Shown here one piece after another: positions 35,724 to 35,847 of a stretch of DNA of 35,847 bases. The first letter of the stretch is position 1. Each line of letters starts with the position of its first letter. Source of the stretch: Synechococcus lacustris (lineage in GTDB: Bacteria; Cyanobacteriota; Cyanobacteriia; PCC-6307; Cyanobiaceae); assembly GCA_903943975.1 (NCBI GenBank), contig CAJAQB010000022.1, forward strand, positions 1 to 35,847, read 5' to 3'. The notes beneath the pieces are model-generated. The model was not told the origin of the DNA. It was given only the letters and a program-made list of their open reading frames with translations, and made no database searches. The position numbers were made by a program, and so were the translations under genes.

Positions 35724-35847
35724 CGCGCTCTTTCTCTGAACTCACCAAAGACCTCAGCCCTGAGCGGCGTGAGCGCATTGAGCAGCGCAAGGAGCAGCTG
35801 CGGCAGGAAATGACCCTGGCGGAACTGCGCAGGGCCTTTTCACTCAC
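35720..35847 (+). CDS. HigA-type XRE antitoxin, 5' part (runs off the window)
   Basis: The first 42 codons from ATG 35720 are visible: MTRSFSELTKDLSPERRERI, then EQRKEQLRQEMTLAELRRAF. This is the usual lead helix of HigA-type antitoxins, with the start of the helix-turn-helix (TLAELRRAFSL) at the window edge. The antitoxin neutralises the upstream toxin and represses the operon, probably at 35341-35360. The C-terminus is outside the window. Confidence 0.85.
   Translation, partial: MTRSFSELTKDLSPERRERIEQRKEQLRQEMTLAELRRAFSL

Overview
The window is 35.8 kb of cyanobacterial chromosome. The psbD/psbC overlap, a CP43 of cyanobacterial type, an ARC6/Ftn2-like division protein, a CpcS-type bilin lyase family member, several cyanobacteria-restricted small proteins, high GC, Ala/Pro/Gln-rich coding style and short intergenic gaps all fit a high-GC picocyanobacterium of the Cyanobium / Synechococcus (subcluster 5) type. 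That assignment is inferred from gene content; no 16S or tRNA gene is present to confirm it.

Layout. 1-4.2 kb: end of psbD, overlapping psbC with its own terminator, convergent maf, then a small cyanobacterial protein translationally coupled to cobQ. 4.2-9.8 kb: a 370-nt non-coding stretch with a strong inverted repeat, a small 2Fe-2S protein, mnmA (minus) back to back with the NAD(P)H-hydrate repair enzyme, a group-2 type sigma-70 factor, and convergent pdhA. 9.9-15.9 kb: a conserved housekeeping run, ftn2-ffh-rpsP-phoH-Bax-inhibitor-like membrane protein, closed by a clear terminator. 16.2-20.2 kb: a conserved hypothetical, era, and an 804-residue phosphoesterase with three C-terminal DUF5648-like repeats. 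20.3-23.9 kb: a tight plus-strand operon (CpcS-like lyase, trmD, ispF, TIGR03792-like protein, methyltransferase, larB), mostly joined by ATGA overlaps or very short gaps.

24-31.2 kb is more accessory: an orphan extracellular-solute-binding protein whose 3' end lies in 17-bp tandem repeats, a 0.75-kb spacer with a structured region before katG, katG followed 28 nt later by a thiamine-diphosphate 2-keto acid decarboxylase of the pyruvate/indolepyruvate decarboxylase group, and convergent selO.

31.2-35.85 kb is an accessory island and the most interesting part. It contains remnants of several toxin-antitoxin modules: a DUF433 antitoxin broken by an exact 11-bp tandem duplication, a HepT-like HEPN protein with an apparent internal deletion, a DUF3368 PIN toxin cut off just after its first catalytic Asp, and an antitoxin/ParE-RelE pair with a one-base frameshift and no toxin start codon. 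It also holds an AT-rich Hint-domain protein, a truncated HTH-like regulator with a second broken gene in front of it, a tyrosine-integrase remnant, and, at the right edge, an apparently intact HigB/HigA-type pair preceded by a 7-6-7 inverted repeat suited to autoregulation. The picture is of a mobile-element landing site in which older addiction modules decayed and one recent one is intact. All family assignments rest on motif reading by eye, without database searches.
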